Source: Dacryopinax spathularia
Taxonomy: Eukaryota; Basidiomycota; Dacrymycetes; Dacrymycetales; Dacrymycetaceae
Direction: 5' to 3'
Assembly (NCBI GenBank): GCA_037974965.1
Contig: JBBPFI010000005.1
Location: forward strand, 372,001 to 436,000
Length of the DNA: 64,000 nucleotides
A model generated the notes under the pieces. The model saw only the letters and a program-made list of their open reading frames with translations, was not told the origin of the DNA and did not search any database. Position 1 is the first letter of the stretch, and each line of letters starts with the position of its first letter. Positions 58,252 through 64,000 of the stretch are shown here, piece by piece. A program made the translations under genes and the position numbers.

Positions 58252-61200
58252 AAACCGAAAGCATTATTTCTTTTTGCGACCTCTTCCTTCCACCCTTCCT
58301 AATGTTCCTGGCCTTCGAAAGGTTCTAATTGGCACCACGATCTCGTGTGAACTCCCAACCGTGTATGCAAGCGGGGTGATGCAAGCGGGGTGACGCAAGC
58401 CACTCGCATATATGGGTATGCTGTACTGCCTCCCTGGCGTGCGGCTACCCACTGTAGACAGCGTGCGAACTCCCCTCGACAGCGACTGCCCTTCTCAGCC
58501 GGTGGAGGCGCCACGTTTTTCCCCGACGACCGGTCGACTCCTTCCTCTTTCGTCCAAACCAAGGATCTTTGGATGAGTGCGTGGCCGACTCCAGCGATCA
58601 GGTACTTAGAGCGGCCCGAGCGGGGCGCGCATACCCTGCGGGATGCCGTTCTTTCGGTCTGGCAATGTCTGAACGGGCGAGAGGGGGCGGATCTTGAATA
58701 CGGCGATCTGCGTAGCGGGCCGCGCGTTTCGTCTGCGTCGCCGCACGGTTGTACGCATGTTGGAGGTGCCCTATCTTCGTTGATGTGGAGTGGGATTGAG
58801 AGATGTTGCCTAGGAAGGTCTGACTGGACATTACTCGGGAGCTCAAGAGGACTTCTTTGGGAAATTTTAGTCGGATCTTGTTGATGGAAGGTCGGAAGAG
58901 CGTGTGTCTTCTTTCAAGGCGGCGGAGAAATGACGCTTGCTCCGAAGTCCGCCGGTTCTGATCAAGGTGTTTGGCATTGGATGAAAATCCAAAGTGTCAA
59001 GCGTTATGGCAATATACATAGGAATACCGACAGGTCAGATCGGCATGGTGTCGTCAGGACACGAGGTTGACAACACGCAGAATGGAAGGGGGTTGATGTT
59101 AGCCACCGACTCACGATGGCTCGAAGTCGGAGGTGCAGATGCTCCGGTATTACCAAGAATTGGGAGCGAACTCGATTTGGCGCTCCTTAGCGGGTCAAAG
59201 TGCGAGATACTGCGGCACGAGGTCGGAGACGCCAAATGCCGGACAGACGCCAGGAAGTAGCATCAGGCGATAGACAATAACGACATCAGCATGCGAAGCG
59301 CCGATGATAACAAAGACGCTATCTGCCGACTGCCCGGTCAAGAAGTGCTAGATGGTCTTATCGGTATTAGTTTGAATACCTGCCCAGCATCGGCGGAGAA
59401 TGCGTTGTTGACCGGCCTGTCGATGCTCTTTCGAAGTCCCGAAGCTCTCCGTGTCGGTCGTGGGTATAGTGCAGTCAATGAGTTCATGTATAGTGCAGTG
59501 ATTGCCCGAAGCATCGAACCAGACGGCCCTGGTACGGTAGAAGACTTTCGCTCCTCGCCGAGCTCCGACCACCAGGAAACAGGTACAGGTCAGGGTAGCC
59601 CCCCCTCCAGAAAAACAGACCAGATTCGGACACATTATTGGCCAGCAGAAACTAAGCCGATCAGGGCGAGCGGCGCCAAGCTCAATAAAGCAGCTTCCAT
59701 TCCCCACTCCAGCGCGGCAGAAACGGGCTGGAATCAGGCCACAGACCGGCAGATGGACAGCGGCACCCGTATCGCGCAGAAGCAGGAATTCCAGTAGACG
59801 CCCGGAAATGCCGGATATTGCATTGATGCAATGGTACCGCCCGAGACGTCATTGAGAGCGGCTGCTCGCGCGCGCCGAATGTGGGTCAGTTGACATCAGG
59901 TTCTGCGGCGCGAGAAAATGCGGGATAGAAGGCTCGACGCATATAGGCAGGGTATGAGGATAGAGGATCGTGTGGCCCCTCCTTGGGCAGGATGTAGAGC
60001 CTTTGCGTGCCTTGCCTTGTATTCTACCGTCTGTCGACTGTTCGAGCGGCTGCGTCCCTCTTGTGGGGTTGTTGGACAGTGGCAGAACGACCAGCGGTGC
60101 ACTTCCGGAAGACGGGGCGGGGTCACGAGCGCACCAAGGCAAGGCGGATCATGCCCCCCTCTTGGGCGGGCGGACACAGCGACAGCCTACCGCGCACAGA
60201 GGGCGTGTGATAGGGCAGTCTGGCGCTGCATTAGTAGCCTCTCCAGGGCGCGGTATTTCGCCCAGAATGGTCGTGCTTGAAAGGCGGAAGAAGTGGAAAG
60301 TGCGTGAAGACGGTTTGGTGGGGGAAGGGAGGGTCCAGGGGGAAGGGAGCCATTATGTTGGTCTTGATCTATCGCTGGGATGGCTGCGTTTTCTAGCGAG
60401 GAAAAGAGGCATCGTGGAGATTGATGTTGACGCGGGGCGCGTGAAGGACCAGTCTGGGAATGAGAAGGATTCGAGAGGTTGGAAGGATTGGCAACTCCAG
60501 CAATGTACCCCGGGTTCATTAGCCTTGCCCGAAGAACTGCAGTAGTCCATTGTCCGTCCCCGTCAGCGCTCATGGCGATATTCGGGAAGCAGAGCGAACC
60601 GTCAAGCCCTCCTGCTGGCTCTTCACATCAGTTCGGTTGCGCGCATGCCCACGGACCTTTACCCGCTCTCGACTCCTCTTGAATAGCGCACCGCATGAGC
60701 AGCCCATTGAGCAGCAAGTCACAGCGGAGCACAAGAGCAGAAAGACGTAATAACGACATAAAAGCGGTGAAGAATAGAGCAGCTGATCGTTACGTAGACC
60801 CGTCGCCGAGGGCTGGAAGCTCTGATGCTGCTGCTGCTGCTGTTGATGGTGATGGTCAATATCATCAACCACACAAGAGCGCTAGCGCTCCGAGGACCGG
60901 CCGGGGGCTGGAACCCTCGCCAGGAAAGGCAATCCGGACTACCGGCCGGGGAAGGACCGGGGACTCGGGTCGGCCAGGGCCCGGCGCGGGCGGAATCGCT
61001 AGGGGACTTCTTTCCGACTTGTGAGGGTTCGGACGGATTCTGAGGTGGGCTGCTGAGCGAGATGAGACATCGTTGGGGGCTCGTCCGTCAGGCCGCGCTG
61101 GGAGATGACTCTGCTCAAGGTTGGACAGGTTGGTAAGTCCAGTAGTTGATAAGCAGGTTGAACGCCCCTGGGAAACTGTCAATGCTGAGCTGGAGCTGCT

Positions 61201-62525
61201 ATTCAATTGATGCTGCGAGGGCTTTGTAAGAGCCAACGGACAACGACACTAGCGGAATGCGTGCGGAAGAGCGCAGGAACGCAGTCGACGTCATGCGGTC
61301 CTAACAGAGACAACAATTTACCCGGTTCGAAGTTTGTCAATCTGTTGAGCTTCGATCCTCACTAGCGTTAGCTTATTACACTTTTGCCTTCCGGAGGTGT
61401 TGATCGCCGTTTGATTGATGCGGTGCATGCGCGGAAGGAGGGGGAAGCGAGCGTTCGCCCCCGGATGGGCACGTGAACAGCGGAGGCAAATAAGGACGAG
61501 GACGGCCTGGGGCGATCGGGTGATCTGTCGCTCGCCTTTGCGCTCTGTGGTGGACATTACGATCGACATTTACTTACGATCTCGAGTGATCCTCGGCGCT
61601 AGAAGGGGACCCGGCTTGGGCGGAAGAAGATGTGTGAATCTTGACTGGAGGGCACGGGACGCGATCCAAGGCACGTATATGCGCTTGTGTTGTGGGTGGA
61701 CTGCAGATCCGGCGGGCGCGTCAAGTGGTTGGAATGCCATGCATAGACCACCCTGACAGCGTCATGCCACGCTCCTGCGCCCGTCGATGATGTATGATGT
61801 ATGCGCCCCTCTGAGCCCCTGCTCAGGCATGCATCGCCCCCCACGATGATCGAACGTATCCCAACGGCTAAACGGCAAACGGGCTGGTCAACCGATTCCG
61901 GCGCGCCGGGTCATCCAGCCGCGTAACGCGCCCCGTCCGCCCGGGTTGCCGTTTATGGCAAAGCATGTCTGAATGCGGGTGGGTGTGGCTTCTTGCGGGG
62001 TGAAGGGGACTCAGGGGGCGCACACTACTACTGTCAACAGCAGGTGAGCGGGGGTGTGACTGTGCAGACGTGGGAAGGGTGACGAAGCAATTTAGCTTGG
62101 CTGGGGGTGTTCGATGACTGATGGACATATGAAGTCACGAAGCCTTTCCCGATGAATGACTAGGCTGGACTGCCAATGAGAGGTGGGTGGATTGTCCCCG
62201 AATCAACCAAGGCCCCCGTTCGTTCTCGACCATCAACGTGCGCACGGCTTCTGAGACGCCATCCCCCGCCGCCGCCGGCCGCTCTTCACCTCATTTCAGC
62301 CCACCTCACTCAATACATACGGTACAACTCCCCCATCCCACGTAACATCATCACCCTCTGCTCACCTAACCCACGCGGCTCACGGCAACCTCCCCTCGGC
62401 ACCGCTCTTCCAGTACAATGTTCCCGCACTTAACCCACAGCTGAAAGAACGACCGAACGGCATCCGAAATACGTATAAGAACACTCATCGCTGCCCGATC
62501 CCCATATCCCCATTCCAATCGCGCA
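58252..62525. other. 4.3 kb without a supported gene
   Basis: Many ORFs of 60-190 codons on both strands, none with a recognised domain or consistent splice extension (for example 58390-58884, 59291-59797 and 59970-60545). Visible landmarks are a 14-bp direct repeat GCAAGCGGGGTGA at 58368-58395 and a CTG trinucleotide run at 60825-60845. GGCCGGGG-type repeats lie at 60898-60985. The last 200 bp is C-rich and probably the promoter and leader of the EgtD-like gene. Undetected lineage-specific genes or a non-coding RNA are possible. Confidence 0.45.
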
Positions 62526-64000
62526 ATGGCAGCCCCTCATCCCGCCATCCCCGTACCACTCGCTACTCCGACCTCCGAGCATCCCATGACGACCGGCAGT
62601 GACAGTACCGCCTGCGCCGACCCCGACGCCGGCATCGGCAACACGACCGGCACTGCTGACTACGCGCCGGCCATCACCGACGTCCGCACGCTTTCCCCTC
62701 TCTCGGGCACTTCCCTGCGTCAGCAGATCATCTCCGGTCTCTCCCGTCCAGCTGGCGAACGCACTCTCCCCACTGTACTCCTGTACGGTGGTGAAGGGCT
62801 GAGGATATACGATCGTTTGACCGCAGAGAGCACCGTGTACTACCCGTTCGCCGAGGAGGAGGGTATCCTGAAGAGCAGAAGCGATGAGATCGTCCGCCTC
62901 ATGGGGCTAGAGAGCGGCGAAGGGGTCATGGTCGAGCTTGGCGCAGGGTGAGCACATTGCTTCTCCTGTCAATTCTTCCTTCCATGCACCACTTCTTTCC
63001 TTTCTCGTCTTCTCGGTCCCAGCTGCCCCAGCAGGATCCGCCTGACCAGCGCCATGGCGCCGTCTCCCCCTACCCCTCATCTGCGGTTGACCGCAGCCAC
63101 GAGCGCGGATCAATGAGCTGCCCTTTGTGCCCCGCCTTTGTGCGGCGTTAGACCGCCCAACCCCGCACAGGCGGCGAGTTAGACCACGCCCCTGTCTGCG
63201 CACAGGCGACAGCAGCCGTGCACTGCGCACAGGCGCACGGGCGGGGCTCGTAATGCGCGCGCCCTGTATGGCGTGGCCCAGGGTTATGCGGGGTACGCAC
63301 CTGGGGTACAATGTGTGGCACGTGGACCCCATCAGGCGCGCACACGCCCCCGCATGCTCTCTGCGGCCCAGCCAAAGAAACCGTTCGCATACATTCGCGC
63401 TCCGCGCTTCCTTCCTTCTCCTTCTTTTGTTCGCCTTTCTTCCTTCGGCGGAAGTCTGGGCCATGTCAAAGGGCGCGGGGGGGCGGGGTACCCATTCGCT
63501 TCTGGGCTTCGGCTTCTTGGACCGGCGCTGTTCGGCTATGGAGTTGATGACGGATGATGATGATCATCATCATCCTCATTGATGAGTGGCCTGTCCTGTG
63601 ACAGAGGAGACCCGGCAGATACGCCGGTCCTCCCCCCGTCATCAGCTATCCCGCTCTTCCGTCCCCCGGCTTCCCGTTCCGCTCTTCCTTGCGTCGTCGT
63701 CTATATCAACCCTTCCATTCTTGAGCGGCTACTGACCCATCTTTTATCTAAAGTGCGCTACGCAAGACCTCCCTCCTCCTGCGCGCTATGGCCAAGCTTG
63801 GCCCTGTCTCTTCTGCTGCCGCTGACGCTGGTGGCGCGCCGCCGCCTTTCACGTACTACGCCCTGGACTTGGAGCAAGATGAGCTTGCTCGTTCTCTCCG
63901 CTTGCTTATGAGCACCTACGGATCCGACCTCGCTGGGAAGGTGCAGGCGCATGGGCTTTGGGGAACGTACGAAGGCGGCATCGAATTTATCCGGTCTGGC
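62526..64000 (+). CDS. Histidine-specific methyltransferase domain protein (EgtD/Egt1-like), 5' part
   Basis: Begins with ATG at 62526; exon 1 is 62526-62947, exon 2 starts at 63754 and runs off the window. The domain is Methyltransf_33 (EgtD-like), which trimethylates histidine in ergothioneine synthesis (Egt1) or acts on tryptophan derivatives (EasF/DmaW-type clusters). Visible segments are TVLLYGGEGLRIYDRLT, STVYYPFAEEEGIL, EIVRLM and MVELGAG|ALRKTSLLLRAM across the splice, which is the SAM motif. They are followed by YYALDLEQDELARSL and GLWGTYEGG. The N-terminal 70 residues are disordered. Whether an FGE-sulfatase domain follows, which would make it Egt1, lies outside the window. Confidence 0.85.
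62948..63753 (+). other. 806-bp intron of the EgtD-like gene
   Basis: GTGAGC donor and ATCTAAAG acceptor. It interrupts the SAM motif exactly between ELGAG and ALRKTS, so the homology fixes both borders. It is about fifteen times the usual intron length here. It contains repeated GCGCACAGGCG-type blocks (63165-63245) and a 24-bp palindrome (63552-63575). Short ORFs in it have no domain. Confidence 0.8.
63552..63575. repeat. 24-bp perfect palindrome in the long intron
   Basis: GGATGATGATGA followed directly by its reverse complement, with no loop. It is built from GAT/ATC triplets, so slippage followed by inversion could have made it. Confidence 0.85.

Noticed and set aside
63127-63582. 151-codon ORF in the long intron
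   Set aside because: Homology runs straight from ELGAG to ALRKTS across the intron, and the ORF has no domain.

Overview
The window is nuclear DNA of a filamentous basidiomycete, most likely Agaricomycotina. I infer this from many short introns (usually 46-60 bp, GT-AG) in almost every gene, up to 13 exons per gene, a seven-helix membrane protein of a type common in mushroom-forming fungi, tRNA genes with introns, and genes such as GEM1, PFF1, a DCAF5-like WD40 protein and a Ysc84-type SYLF protein. No species can be named from sequence alone. Exon joints were read by eye. In every complete gene the joined exon lengths are a multiple of three.

Left part (1-35 kb) is gene dense: the 3' end of a GH28 polygalacturonase; a metallo-beta-lactamase-fold hydrolase divergent from an alpha/beta hydrolase; a SAM methyltransferase; a DCAF5-like WD40 protein; a 7TM protein; the vacuolar protease PFF1; a second methyltransferase that is a paralogue of the first; a QDR-like MFS exporter; an atypical alpha/beta hydrolase; an SPATA20-like thioredoxin-fold protein; a vWA-domain protein; the mitochondrial Rho GTPase GEM1; an AKR7-like aldo/keto reductase; two more QDR-like exporters arranged head to head; and an isochorismatase-fold protein.

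Middle part (35-54 kb) is looser: a proline-rich disordered protein, a large LYR-motif candidate, a small secreted double-psi beta-barrel protein, a G-patch nucleolar protein, an enoyl-reductase-like MDR protein, a cupin, a secreted Ser/Thr-rich protein with WSC-type modules, tRNA-Gly(GCC) and a SYLF protein.

Right part (54-62.5 kb) is gene poor and rearranged: fragments of MFS sugar transporters and of NOC2, an AT-rich DNA element whose ends are inverted arrays of about 123-bp repeats, and tRNA-Phe(GAA), followed by more than 4 kb with no supported gene. The window ends inside a histidine methyltransferase-domain (EgtD/Egt1-like) gene with an unusually long 806-bp intron.

The genes do not form one obvious pathway. 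Recurrent themes are export and detoxification (three MFS exporters, aldo/keto reductase, lactonase-like hydrolase), wall and plant-polymer biology (polygalacturonase, double-psi barrel, WSC protein) and mitochondrial or vacuolar housekeeping. The least ordinary items are the foldback-like element at 56.3-57.3 kb, the truncated six-cysteine WSC-like modules, and the long intron of the EgtD-like gene.
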